A stretch of 64,000 nucleotides of DNA from Pseudomarimonas salicorniae (GTDB lineage Bacteria > Pseudomonadota > Gammaproteobacteria > Xanthomonadales > Xanthomonadaceae). The stretch lies in the NCBI RefSeq assembly GCF_023156535.1, contig NZ_JALNMH010000004.1:124001-188000 (forward strand). Direction: 5' to 3'. Under the pieces are notes generated by a model, which searched no databases, was not told the origin of the DNA, and saw only the letters and a program-made list of their open reading frames with translations. Of the stretch, positions 1 through 9,633 are shown one piece after another. Numbering within the stretch: position 1 is the stretch's first letter; every line of letters starts with the position of its first letter. The position numbers were made by a program, and so were the translations under genes.

Positions 1-1847
<1,847 letters not shown>

Positions 1848-1903
1848 CGATTACGCCTTTGCAATACAGCAGTTCAACACTTCGGTCGGGGGGTCACGCC
1901 GAT

Positions 1904-2527
1904 TCAGGATGCCTTGCGGCCCGTCGCCAGCACGTAAACCTCGGGAGACCGTTTCCGGGATGCGCTCGGCTTCTTCACCTGCACCTTCGCATAGCGCCGG
2001 CGTAGATCAAGCAGGAACGCATCGGATCCGACACCCTGGAACATCTTGACCAGCAGGCTGCCGCCTTCAACCAGATGGCTGTCGGCAAAGTCACGGGCCA
2101 GTTCGACCAGGTACATCGCCCGCGCACGGTCGACGGCTTCCACTCCAGACATATTGGGGGCCATGTCGGACAACACAAGATCCACCTTGCGACCCTCCAG
2201 GGCGGCCTCCAGCCTCGACAGTGCTTCCTCTTCTCTGAAATCACCGTGAATGAAGGTGACCCCCGCAATGGGCGGCATCTCGAGGATATCCATGGCGATG
2301 ATCCGCCCGGATTCGCCCAGCTCGCGGGCCAGGACCTGGCACCACCCGCCCGGGGCCGCACCGAGGTCGACCACGCTCATCCCCTTCTTCAGCAGGCGGT
2401 TGCGGTCGATCAGCTCTTCCAGCTTGTAGGCGGCGCGGGAGCGCAATCCCTCGGCCTGGGCCTTCTTCACGAAGGGGTCCGAGAAGTGCTCCTTGAGCCA
2501 GCGGTGGCTGCTTCTGCTGCGGGCCAT
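1904..2527 (-). CDS. rlmE: 23S rRNA (uridine-2552 2'-O) methyltransferase RlmE
   Basis: 207 aa, the usual FtsJ/RrmJ size. It transfers a methyl group from SAM to the 2'-OH of U2552 in the A loop of 23S rRNA, a late step of 50S assembly. The Rossmann SAM motif VVDLGAAPGGW is at about 52-62. The catalytic K-D-K-E set is complete: K35 (AAYKLEEL), D121 (LSDMAPN), K161 (LLVKMFQG) and E196 (SPEVYVLA). It is divergent from yhbY (67 bp between starts) and followed by ftsH, the conserved yhbY/rlmE-ftsH neighbourhood. Confidence 0.97.
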   Translation of the reverse strand: MARSRSSHRWLKEHFSDPFVKKAQAEGLRSRAAYKLEELIDRNRLLKKGMSVVDLGAAPGGWCQVLARELGESGRIIAMDILEMPPIAGVTFIHGDFREEEALSRLEAALEGRKVDLVLSDMAPNMSGVEAVDRARAMYLVELARDFADSHLVEGGSLLVKMFQGVGSDAFLLDLRRRYAKVQVKKPSASRKRSPEVYVLATGRKAS

Positions 2528-2594
2528 GCGTCGACCGTCGATTCAAAGACGCCATGATACCCTTGCCGCCCTTCTCAGACCTGCCCGATCGGTC

Positions 2595-2903
2595 ATGGCC
2601 CAGTCGCTATCCGCTGCCCAGAAGCGCCACCTGCGCGCGCTTGCCCACCACCTCAAGCCGGTCATCCTGATGGGCGCCAAGGGGGTGACCGAATCCCTGA
2701 CCGCCGAACTTGCCCTGGCGCTTGAGCGCCACGAACTGGTCAAGGTGAAGCTGGCGGCCGATGACCGCGAGGAGCGCGACGCGGTCATCGAAGCGCTGAC
2801 CTCGGCCACCGGCGCGGCCCTGGTCCAACGGATCGGCAATATCGCCGTCCTGTTCCTGCGCAACACCAAGCAGCCGCTGATTGTCCTGCCGCGGGCGCCG
2901 TGA
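2595..2903 (+). CDS. yhbY: YhbY family CRM-domain RNA-binding protein (ribosome assembly)
   Basis: 102 aa, a single CRM (CRS1-YhbY) domain. The frame is open upstream to a TTG at 2493, but the ATG at 2595 gives the normal YhbY N-terminus (LSAAQKRHLRALAHHLKPV) and does not overlap rlmE. The conserved ILMGAKGVTESL loop (GxxG-type RNA-contact loop) is at about 24-35, followed by the usual alpha/beta pattern ending in AVLFLRNTK. E. coli YhbY associates with 50S precursors, fitting the adjacent divergent rlmE. The GTG of the next gene overlaps the stop. Confidence 0.93.
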   Translation: MAQSLSAAQKRHLRALAHHLKPVILMGAKGVTESLTAELALALERHELVKVKLAADDREERDAVIEALTSATGAALVQRIGNIAVLFLRNTKQPLIVLPRAP

Positions 2904-3277
2904 GCCTGCAGCAGCAACTTCCGGATGGCGGGCTTCGAGTCCGCTGGGTTCGCGAAGACGGGCTCGGCGTCGGCGAGGAGTCCCTGAGCACCAGCCTGCT
3001 GCTGGAGCCCGATCGCTGGACTCCGTGGGCGCCCGTAAGCTTCGAGGAGATCGACGAGGCTGCGATCGAATCGCTTCTGGCGCTGTCCCCGGAACTGATC
3101 CTGCTGGGCACCGGGAACCGCCAGCGGTTCCTGCCGCCACGGCTGCAGGCCCGCCTTCTGGCGGCCGGAGTCGGGGTCGAGTGCATGGACAACGGAGCCG
3201 CCGCACGGACCTTCAACCTGCTGGCCGATGAAGGCCGCCGGGTTCTTGCGGCATTCCTGATCGAGACCTCGGGCTAG
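2900..3277 (+). CDS. DUF498 / Mth938-like domain protein
   Basis: 125 aa starting at a GTG that overlaps the yhbY stop by four bases (GTGA), so translationally coupled to yhbY. It matches the Mth938/DUF498 fold family (bacterial Xcc1710-like proteins, mitochondrial NDUFAF3): alternating beta/alpha pattern, the conserved ELILLGTGNRQRFLPP segment at about 65-80, and ECMDNGAAARTFNLLADEGR near the C-terminus. The biochemical role of the bacterial proteins is not established; the mitochondrial relative assists respiratory complex I assembly. Convergent with the nlpD-like gene, 8 bp between stops. Confidence 0.85.
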   Translation: MSLQQQLPDGGLRVRWVREDGLGVGEESLSTSLLLEPDRWTPWAPVSFEEIDEAAIESLLALSPELILLGTGNRQRFLPPRLQARLLAAGVGVECMDNGAAARTFNLLADEGRRVLAAFLIETSG

Positions 3278-3285
3278 CCGGGCAG

Positions 3286-4143
3286 CTACCGCTTGGGCAA
3301 CACGCCCAGCGGATCGACCGGGCGGCCGTTCCGCCGCACCTCGAAATGCAGCATGTCGCGTGAGGTGCCGGTGCGGCCGAGTTCGGCGATCTGCTGGCCG
3401 CCACGCACCGCCTCGCCTTCGTTGACCAGGCGCTTCCGATTGTGGCCGTAGGCCGAGAGCCAGGTCTCGTCATGCTTGACGATGATCAGTTCGCCGTAGC
3501 CGATCAGGCCGGAGCCCGAGTACACCACCACCCCGTCGGCAGCGGCGCGCACCGGATCCCCGCCGCGGCCGGCGAGGTTGACGCCCTGACGGGTCGGATC
3601 ACCCGCCAGGTAGCGGCTGACGATCTGTCCTTCGGCCGGCCACTGCCAGCGGGGCGGACCAGCGGGCAGGCTGGGCGTGACTGACGGAGTCACCGGCGCA
3701 GGCGTGCCGGTCACCGGCGCGCTCGAAGGAGGCGCGCCCGGGGGCGGCTGTGGCCTAGCCGTGGGGGGCGGCGTAGACCCCGATGCGGGCCTTGCCGGCT
3801 GCTCGGCGACGATGGGCGCGATCACGCCGCGCGCCTCCCGCGTCGGACGAGCCGGCGCAGTCGGTTGGGCCGTCGTCCCCGCGCTCAGGCGCAGGCGCTG
3901 GCCCGGATAGATCGTGTACGGAGGACCGATGCCGTTCATCGAGGCCAGCTCGCGGTAGTCCATGCCGTGGCGGAAGGCGATGCCATACAGGGTGTCGCCG
4001 CGAACCACCTCGTAGAGCCCGGTCGGCGTGCCCCGCGGCTGCGGCCGATCGCTGGGTTCGACGCGCACAGAACGCTGCGGCGCGCAGGCGGAAAGGAGCC
4101 CGCAGAGCAGTGCCAGCAGCAGCGCACGGCCGACTGGGCTCAT
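3286..4143 (-). CDS. nlpD: NlpD-like lipoprotein, LysM plus degenerate M23/LytM domain
   Basis: 285 aa from the ATG at 4143, whose ATGA overlaps the yqaA stop; a GTG at 4161 would add six residues. Lipoprotein signal peptide with lipobox LSAC (residues 17-20). LysM domain at about 40-90 (YEVVRGDTLYGIA...YPGQRLRL), a Pro/Thr-rich linker, then an M23/LytM domain ending ...GRTGTSRDMLHFEVRRNGR. The zinc ligand motif HxxxD is replaced by RQGVNLAG, as in E. coli NlpD, so it should be an activator of an AmiC-type amidase rather than a peptidase. Last gene of surE-pcm-yqaA-nlpD. In many gammaproteobacteria rpoS follows nlpD; here the next gene is convergent and unrelated. Confidence 0.9.
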   Translation of the reverse strand: MSPVGRALLLALLCGLLSACAPQRSVRVEPSDRPQPRGTPTGLYEVVRGDTLYGIAFRHGMDYRELASMNGIGPPYTIYPGQRLRLSAGTTAQPTAPARPTREARGVIAPIVAEQPARPASGSTPPPTARPQPPPGAPPSSAPVTGTPAPVTPSVTPSLPAGPPRWQWPAEGQIVSRYLAGDPTRQGVNLAGRGGDPVRAAADGVVVYSGSGLIGYGELIIVKHDETWLSAYGHNRKRLVNEGEAVRGGQQIAELGRTGTSRDMLHFEVRRNGRPVDPLGVLPKR

Positions 4144-4727
4144 GGGCGACCCCACTCCCACCAGGCGAGCCCTACCACGACCAGCAGCACCACCGCCCAG
4201 CCAAGCCCCTCGATGTAGCGGCGCAACATCGGCTCCATCCTCGGCCCGCCCCAGGCCATCAGTGCGCCAACCAGGAAAAAGCGCCCGCCGCGGCCGATCA
4301 GCGATCCGAGAAGGAAGGGCAAGAAGCCGATGCCGGTGGCCCCAGAGGCGATGGTGAACACCTTGTAGGGGATCGGCGTGAACCCGGCGACGAAGACGAT
4401 CCAGAACCCGTAGCGGGTGAACAGGGCCTGGATCTTTTCGAAGGTTTCGACCTTGCCCCAGGCCTCAAGCAGCGGCCAGATCAGCTCAAGGGCGAAGGCG
4501 CCCAGCAGGTAGCCAATCACGCCGCCGAGCACCGAAGCCACGGTGCATATCGCGGCAAACCTTACCCAGCGCGGCGGCGTGGCCAGGCTCATCGGCGCGA
4601 GCATCACATCGGGCGGGATCGGGAAGAACACGGACTCGGCCGCGCTCATGCCGGCGAGATAGCGCTCGGCATGCGGGTGCGCTGCCCATTGAAGGCAGCG
4701 ATCATAAAGGGGGCCGAACAGGCGCAT
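4140..4727 (-). CDS. yqaA: YqaA/DedA-family (VTT domain) inner-membrane protein
   Basis: 195 aa from the ATG at 4727, which shares one base with the pcm stop (TGATG). The longer open frame to 4820 runs inside pcm and is not used. Four to five hydrophobic segments are visible, with the conserved AESVFFPIPPDVMLAPM re-entrant segment at about 29-45 and the VAGFTPIPYKVFTIASG loop typical of YqaA/SNARE-associated proteins. DedA-superfamily members include lipid flippases; the substrate of the YqaA branch is not known. It sits inside the surE-pcm-nlpD operon. Confidence 0.9.
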   Translation of the reverse strand: MRLFGPLYDRCLQWAAHPHAERYLAGMSAAESVFFPIPPDVMLAPMSLATPPRWVRFAAICTVASVLGGVIGYLLGAFALELIWPLLEAWGKVETFEKIQALFTRYGFWIVFVAGFTPIPYKVFTIASGATGIGFLPFLLGSLIGRGGRFFLVGALMAWGGPRMEPMLRRYIEGLGWAVVLLVVVGLAWWEWGRP

Positions 4728-5431
4728 CAGCGCACTCCGCCAAGCAGGGGAACAAAACTCACGGCGCCAAGCGCCTCCGGTTGCCAGCGTCCTTCGACTT
4801 GGCGGAAGCGCAACAGCCACTGCTGCTCGGGGGGGCCGACCGGGGCCACCAGCACGCCGTCGGGCGCCAGCTGCGCGAACAGCTGCGGGTCAACCGACTC
4901 GGCAGCGGCGGTGACGATGATGGCGTCGAAGGGGGCATGCTCGGGCCAGCCGAGGCGGCCGTCGTCGTAGCGGGAGCGCAGATTCTCGATACCCAGCTTG
5001 CGGAAACGCCGGCGGGCCGTGCGCAGCAACTCGTCGATGCGCTCGACGGTGTAGACCTCTTCAACCAGGCTGGCGAGCACCGCTGCCTGATAGCCGGAAC
5101 CTGTGCCGAGCTCAAGCACGCGGGTCGGCATGCCGTGCTCGATCAGGGCTTCGGTCATCCTCGCGACCACCCAGGGCTGGGAGATGGTCTGGCCAAGGCC
5201 GATCGGCAGCGCTGTGTCCTCGTAGGCACGACTGGCCAGGGCCTCGTCGATGAACAGATGGCGCGGCAGCAGGCGGATGGCCTCCAGCACACGCGGGTCG
5301 CGGATCGGTTCGACGGCGCGGCCGTTGGCAGCGCGGCCCGAGCGCAGCGAATCGACCAAGCGGTCGCGGGCGCGCTGCGAGGTCATGCCGAGACCCTGGG
5401 CGGCTGCGCCCAGCTTGAACACCGGACTCAT
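4727..5431 (-). CDS. pcm: protein-L-isoaspartate O-methyltransferase
   Basis: 234 aa from the ATG at 5431, which overlaps the surE stop by one base (TGATG). SAM-dependent repair methyltransferase acting on isoaspartyl residues of aged proteins. Visible family features: [18 protein letters not shown] near the N-terminus, [21 protein letters not shown], the SAM-binding [16 protein letters not shown], and [17 protein letters not shown]. The first two-thirds of the larger open frame (5432-5782) is surE read out of frame. Coupled translation with surE and yqaA is suggested by the overlaps. Confidence 0.96.
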   Translation of the reverse strand: MSPVFKLGAAAQGLGMTSQRARDRLVDSLRSGRAANGRAVEPIRDPRVLEAIRLLPRHLFIDEALASRAYEDTALPIGLGQTISQPWVVARMTEALIEHGMPTRVLELGTGSGYQAAVLASLVEEVYTVERIDELLRTARRRFRKLGIENLRSRYDDGRLGWPEHAPFDAIIVTAAAESVDPQLFAQLAPDGVLVAPVGPPEQQWLLRFRQVEGRWQPEALGAVSFVPLLGGVR

Positions 5432-6207
5432 CACGGACGGGCGAGCACCTGGCTCAGACCGGACACCCAGCTGGAGACCTTCTCCAGCGCCTGATACCGG
5501 GTGAGGTCGACATGGATCGGGGTGATCGAGATGTGCCCCATGCGCACGGCGTGGAAATCGGTACCCGGGCCGGCATCCTGCTCCTCGCCGGCGGCACCGA
5601 TCCAGTACACGGTGCGGCCACGCGGATCCTGCTGGGCCACGCAGGGCTCGGCTCGGTGGCGCTGACCGAGCCGGGTGACCTCGAAGCCACGCACCTCGCT
5701 CCAGGCGCGGTCGGGCACGTTGACGTTGAGGATGGTGTTGGCCGGCAGGGGATCGACGAGCAACCGGGCCATGATCTCGCAAGCTGCGCGCGCTGCCGTC
5801 TCGAAGAACCTGCCCTGGTGATTGCCGGTCGCCAGCGACATGGCGATCGCAGGCAAGCCCAGGAAGCGTCCCTCCATCGCCGCGGCGACGGTCCCGGAAT
5901 AGATCACGTCGTCGCCCATGTTGGCGAAGTTGTTGATCCCGGACACCACGATGTCGGGCTCCTCGTCCATCAGGCCGGTGAGCGCAAGATGCACGCAGTC
6001 GGTCGGCGTGCCGGACACGCTGAAGATGCCGTCACCGACCTGCTTGGTGCGCAGCGGCTGGTCGAGGGTCAGCGAGTTGCTGGCGCCGGAACGGTCGCGA
6101 TCCGGGGCAACGATGGTGACCTGGTGTCCGGCGGCCCGGAGGTAGTCGCCGAGGATCCGGATACCCGGCGCGTCGACACCGTCATCGTTGCTGACAAGAA
6201 CACGCAT
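5431..6207 (-). CDS. surE: 5'/3'-nucleotidase SurE
   Basis: 258 aa. Metal-dependent survival phosphatase acting on nucleoside monophosphates. The start at 6207 gives the invariant N-terminus [16 protein letters not shown], whose two Asp residues bind the metal; upstream in-frame residues lack family character. SGASNS (about 39-44), the VSGTPTDCV segment and [25 protein letters not shown] are also family motifs. First gene of surE-pcm-yqaA-nlpD; divergent from phaR across 164 bp. Confidence 0.96.
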   Translation of the reverse strand: MRVLVSNDDGVDAPGIRILGDYLRAAGHQVTIVAPDRDRSGASNSLTLDQPLRTKQVGDGIFSVSGTPTDCVHLALTGLMDEEPDIVVSGINNFANMGDDVIYSGTVAAAMEGRFLGLPAIAMSLATGNHQGRFFETAARAACEIMARLLVDPLPANTILNVNVPDRAWSEVRGFEVTRLGQRHRAEPCVAQQDPRGRTVYWIGAAGEEQDAGPGTDFHAVRMGHISITPIHVDLTRYQALEKVSSWVSGLSQVLARP

Positions 6208-6371
6208 GGAAACGCCAACACTCCGCGCGCCCGGACTGCGGGCATACCGCCTTATTCTGCCACGCCGCGGTGCTGCTTCGGAGCGCCCGTCTCCGAACTG
6301 TGCGCTGGGCAAGTTGCATCACCCGCCGTGCTGCGAGATGCTGCGCCGCATCCAGCGTCCTTGGCTAATCA

Positions 6372-6863
6372 ATGGCTGCCCTTCGCGTCATCAAGAAGTA
6401 TCCCAACCGTCGTCTCTACGACACCGAGATCTCCAGCTACATCACGCTGGAAGACGTCCGCCAGCTGATCGGCGAAGGCGTCGAATTCGAGGTCCGCGAC
6501 GCCCGCTCCGGTGAGGACCTGACCCGTTCGGTGCTGCTGCAGATCATCGCCGAGCATGAGGAACGCGGACAGCCGATGTTCTCGACCCGGCTGCTCAGCC
6601 AGATCATCCGCTTCTACGGTGACTCGCTGCAGGGCTTCATGGGCAGCTACCTGGAACGCAGCATGCAGCTGTTCCTCGATCAGCAGACCCAGTTCCGCAG
6701 CCAGCTCAGCAATCTTCTTGGACAGACGCCCTGGACCATGCTGAACCAGATGACCGAGCGCAATCTTGAGGCCTGGAAGCAGATGCAGGCCGGCATGCTC
6801 GGCAACCTGCGCGCTGCCGGCAAGGGCGAGACCGACAAGCCGCCGCCCAAGTCCGGACGCTGA
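6372..6863 (+). CDS. phaR: polyhydroxyalkanoate synthesis regulator PhaR
   Basis: 163 aa. The N-terminal PHB/PHA accumulation regulator DNA-binding domain is unmistakable: IKKYPNRRLYDTEISSYITL at about 7-26, then the PHB_acc domain (LLQIIAEHEERGQPMFSTRLLSQIIRFYG). The C-terminal half is amphipathic and Met/Gln-rich (AWKQMQAGMLGNL), the part that in known PhaR proteins contacts the granule. PhaR represses phasin and synthesis genes until it is titrated by PHA granules. It points toward the phaE-phaC operon but is separated from it by the MASE1 gene. Confidence 0.93.
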   Translation: MAALRVIKKYPNRRLYDTEISSYITLEDVRQLIGEGVEFEVRDARSGEDLTRSVLLQIIAEHEERGQPMFSTRLLSQIIRFYGDSLQGFMGSYLERSMQLFLDQQTQFRSQLSNLLGQTPWTMLNQMTERNLEAWKQMQAGMLGNLRAAGKGETDKPPPKSGR

Positions 6864-6868
6864 GTCGA

Positions 6869-6885
6869 CACCCGCCGAGCGGGTG
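6869..6885. terminator. hairpin between convergent phaR and MASE1 genes
   Basis: Perfect 7-bp stem CACCCGC / GCGGGTG with a CGA loop, in the 33-bp gap between convergent stop codons. It has no T-run on either side, so it is a weak candidate for a bidirectional terminator. Confidence 0.4.
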
Positions 6886-6896
6886 AACCAACCAGG

Positions 6897-8480
6897 CTAG
6901 ACGGCCGCGGCGCCGGCCTCGAATCGGCACACTACCCTGAGCCCACCGGAGGGCTCGATCTCGACATGCGCCTGGCCGCCGCGTGCGAACACGCGGTCGC
7001 GCACCGCCTGCAGGTCGGATTCGGCCCTGACCGCCTCGAGGTTCAGTGGTGAGCGGCAGAGCAGCCGGATGTCCAACTCGACCTCCGGCGGGACGCCGGC
7101 GCCCACCACCACACGCACTTCCATCAGCACCGCGTTCGAATAGCGCATGGCCAGCGCCATCAGGTGCTGGACGATGCGGTAGGCCTGCATCCGGTCCAGT
7201 TCGGCCAGGCGCCGTTCGTCACCCTCGATGGTGACCCGGGTCTCCACGCCGGCCTCGCTGAGCGCCCGGGCAGAGGGCCCACCGCGCAGCGCCTCGGCCA
7301 GCCCGCCGCTGCTCATGGCCCGTGGCTGGAGGTTCTCCAGGCAGTCGTCGGCCGCGTCCCGCAGGGCGTGGACGTGGGTGCGCAATTCGTCCAGCATCGC
7401 CATCAGCTCGGGCCGGTCGACCCGGCGCACCAGAAGCGAAAGCTGGGTGCCGAGGATGGTGATCTGCTGACTGAGCTCGCCGCGTAGATCGGCACGAATG
7501 CGCTGGCGCTCGTCCTCCTGGGCTCGAACCAGGCGCCTTCCCAGCTCGCGCATCTCGGCGGTTTGCGACTGCAGCCGCGCGTTCGCTTCGGCCAGCTCAT
7601 CAAGCCCGCGCTGCATGCGCTCGCGCAGACGCCTTTCAAAGCCGACCCATGAGCCGAAGATCAGGCCGGCCACGCCGATCACCGCCAGATAGAACTGCAG
7701 TAGCGAAGCGATCTGCGGCGAGAAGTGCGCGCGTCCGGTGGCATACACCGCGGCGCTGACCAGGGCGAAGGCCAGCGCCGCCCCGCGCCAGCCGGACTGC
7801 CGGGCCAGGTAGAGCGGTGCCCCAAGGGCGAACAGGGCCACATAGGGCAAGGCCTGTGGCTGGTTCGAGGCGACCACGGCCAGGACGATACCCAGCGGCA
7901 CTACGCTGTAGGCAAGGTCACGCCAGACCCGGCTCTGGCGCCAGGCGGCCCGGGGATCGCCGAACTGCACCAGCACCGGGCCGAGCAGGACCATGCCGAC
8001 GAAGTCGCCGACCAACAGGCCGAACAGCGACTCGATCGTCGAGTCGCCGGCAAGGCGCCCATCGATGGCGCGCAGTGCGACCAGGTTCACCGCAGTCAGC
8101 GCCGAGGCGGCGAAGCCGACCATCAACAGCTGGGCGAATGACTGTGGGGTGCGCGGGAGTTCCTCCGCGCTCTGCCGACGCCAGAGCCAGACCGCCAGCG
8201 CATACAGCCCCCAGGGCACGCCGTTGGCCATGATCGAACCCGCCGGAGTGAAGCTTCCGCCGAAGTAGACAAGCGTTGCCGACGCTGCGATGTACTCCCC
8301 GAGCAGCAAGGCCCACCACCAGCGGACAGGCACCCTCAGCAGGGCCGCCACGCGGACGCCGACCGGCAGGAACCAGTAGTCGTTGGAGACCAGGAGGCCC
8401 AGCGCCCAGGCCACCGGGTAGAGCAGCAGGGCCGCCGCCAGCCAGCCACCCGTCAGGGCCCAGTAGCGCGGACCGCGCAT
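6897..8480 (-). CDS. MASE1 membrane sensor with degenerate histidine-kinase-like C-terminus
   Basis: 527 aa. Start chosen at the second of two adjacent ATGs (8480; the other is 8483) because GGGGAG lies six bases upstream. Residues 1-280 form about eight hydrophobic segments of MASE1 type (GEYIAASATLVYFGG; LLVGDFVGMVLLGPVL). A coiled coil (about 281-325) leads to a HisKA_3/UhpB-like module. The H-box reads ERQRIRADLRGELSQQI: the phospho-accepting His is Arg333. The ATPase part keeps YRIVQHLMALAMRYS but lacks the N-box Asn and the DxGxG box, so kinase activity is unlikely. Downstream of phaC on the same strand (67-70 bp). I infer a membrane input module without phosphotransfer. Confidence 0.82.
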   Translation of the reverse strand: MRGPRYWALTGGWLAAALLLYPVAWALGLLVSNDYWFLPVGVRVAALLRVPVRWWWALLLGEYIAASATLVYFGGSFTPAGSIMANGVPWGLYALAVWLWRRQSAEELPRTPQSFAQLLMVGFAASALTAVNLVALRAIDGRLAGDSTIESLFGLLVGDFVGMVLLGPVLVQFGDPRAAWRQSRVWRDLAYSVVPLGIVLAVVASNQPQALPYVALFALGAPLYLARQSGWRGAALAFALVSAAVYATGRAHFSPQIASLLQFYLAVIGVAGLIFGSWVGFERRLRERMQRGLDELAEANARLQSQTAEMRELGRRLVRAQEDERQRIRADLRGELSQQITILGTQLSLLVRRVDRPELMAMLDELRTHVHALRDAADDCLENLQPRAMSSGGLAEALRGGPSARALSEAGVETRVTIEGDERRLAELDRMQAYRIVQHLMALAMRYSNAVLMEVRVVVGAGVPPEVELDIRLLCRSPLNLEAVRAESDLQAVRDRVFARGGQAHVEIEPSGGLRVVCRFEAGAAAV

Positions 8481-8550
8481 CATCGTCTCCCCTGGCCCCG
8501 GCAGCCCGGACGCTCCCCTGCGCCCGATGCTGCCTCTGCGCGGCCGCGCA

Positions 8551-9621
8551 TCACTCGCTGCGGCGACCCAGCCAGGCGTCGATAGCCGGCGGTACCTCGC
8601 GCTGGGCGCGGCCGGAGACATAGATGCCGATGTGCCCGCCCTTGAAGCTCAGCTCGGAGTAGTCATCGCTGCCGACCACCCGCGACAGCGCCCGCGACGC
8701 CGCCGGCGGAACCAGATGGTCCTGCTCGGCGAAGATGTTGAGGACCGGCATGTCGACGCGGGCGAGGTCGATCTCATGGTCGCCGATGCGCAGGCCGCCC
8801 TCGATCAGCTTGTTGCCCTGGTAGAAATCGCGGATGAACTGCCGGAAAGCCTCGCCGGCCTGATCGGGCGAGTCGAAGATCCATTTCTCCATGCGCAGGA
8901 AATTGCGCACCTCTTCCGGACGGTCGAGGATGTCGATCAGGCCAAGATACTTCTGCCCGTTGAGACGGAAGGGCTTGAGGGTCAGGTAGCACCAGTTCAT
9001 CAGGTCGCCCGGTACGTTGCCGAGGCTGTCGACCATCAGGTCCACGTCGATCTCGCGGCACCAGTGCGAAAGCATGTTGTCCGGCGTGTGGAAATCGACC
9101 GGAGTCACCATGGTGACGAGGTTCCGGATCTTCTCCGGGTGCATCGCGGCGTAGCACAGAGAGAACGCGCCGCCCTGGCAGACGCCGAGCAGATTGATCG
9201 AGCCCACCCCGCAGCGCGCGCGAAGCGCTTCGACACAGCCGTCGAGCACACCGTTGAGGTAGTCGTCCAGGGTCATGAAGCGATCGGAGCCGTCTGGATA
9301 GCCCCAATCGATCAGGTAGACGTCGTGCCCCGCAGCCAGCAGCGAGCGGACGATGGAGCGGTCCTCCTGCAGGTCGACCATGTAGGGACGATTGACCAGG
9401 GCATAGCTGATCAACAGTGGCGTCCGGCGGGTCGGGCCGCGCTCGCCGATGAAGCGGTAGAGCACCGCCTTGCCGTCCTGGTGGATCGCCTCGCGAGGGG
9501 TACAGCCGTAGTCGTAGTCGCCGATCTCGGTCAGCGTCTTCAGGCCGGCGCCAAGCTTCTGCTGCATCCGTGCCGCTTCCTCGGCGATGCGCTCCGGACC
9601 GAAGTTGAGGGGGCCGAACAT
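8551..9621 (-). CDS. phaC: class III poly(R)-hydroxyalkanoate synthase, catalytic subunit PhaC
   Basis: 356 aa, the length of class III PhaC (Allochromatium type, about 355). It polymerises (R)-3-hydroxyacyl-CoA into PHA at the granule surface. Alpha/beta hydrolase with the lipase-box variant GVCQGG: nucleophile Cys148. The catalytic Asp lies in AEQDHLVPP and the catalytic His in KGGHIGIYVSG. Also VYLIDWGYPDGSDR and NLVTMVTPVDFHTPDNML are strongly conserved PhaC segments. It starts 12 bp downstream of phaE, forming the two-subunit synthase operon. Confidence 0.96.
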   Translation of the reverse strand: MFGPLNFGPERIAEEAARMQQKLGAGLKTLTEIGDYDYGCTPREAIHQDGKAVLYRFIGERGPTRRTPLLISYALVNRPYMVDLQEDRSIVRSLLAAGHDVYLIDWGYPDGSDRFMTLDDYLNGVLDGCVEALRARCGVGSINLLGVCQGGAFSLCYAAMHPEKIRNLVTMVTPVDFHTPDNMLSHWCREIDVDLMVDSLGNVPGDLMNWCYLTLKPFRLNGQKYLGLIDILDRPEEVRNFLRMEKWIFDSPDQAGEAFRQFIRDFYQGNKLIEGGLRIGDHEIDLARVDMPVLNIFAEQDHLVPPAASRALSRVVGSDDYSELSFKGGHIGIYVSGRAQREVPPAIDAWLGRRSE

Positions 9622-9633
9622 GGGCGTTGCTCC

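Noticed and set aside
3286..4143. NlpD-like protein as an active M23 endopeptidase
   Set aside because: The zinc ligand motif is replaced (RQGVNLAG), matching the inactive LytM domain of NlpD-type amidase activators.
6869..6885. phaR-MASE1 gap hairpin as an operator for PhaR
   Set aside because: It lies between two stop codons, where a repressor site has no promoter to act on; a terminator role is simpler.
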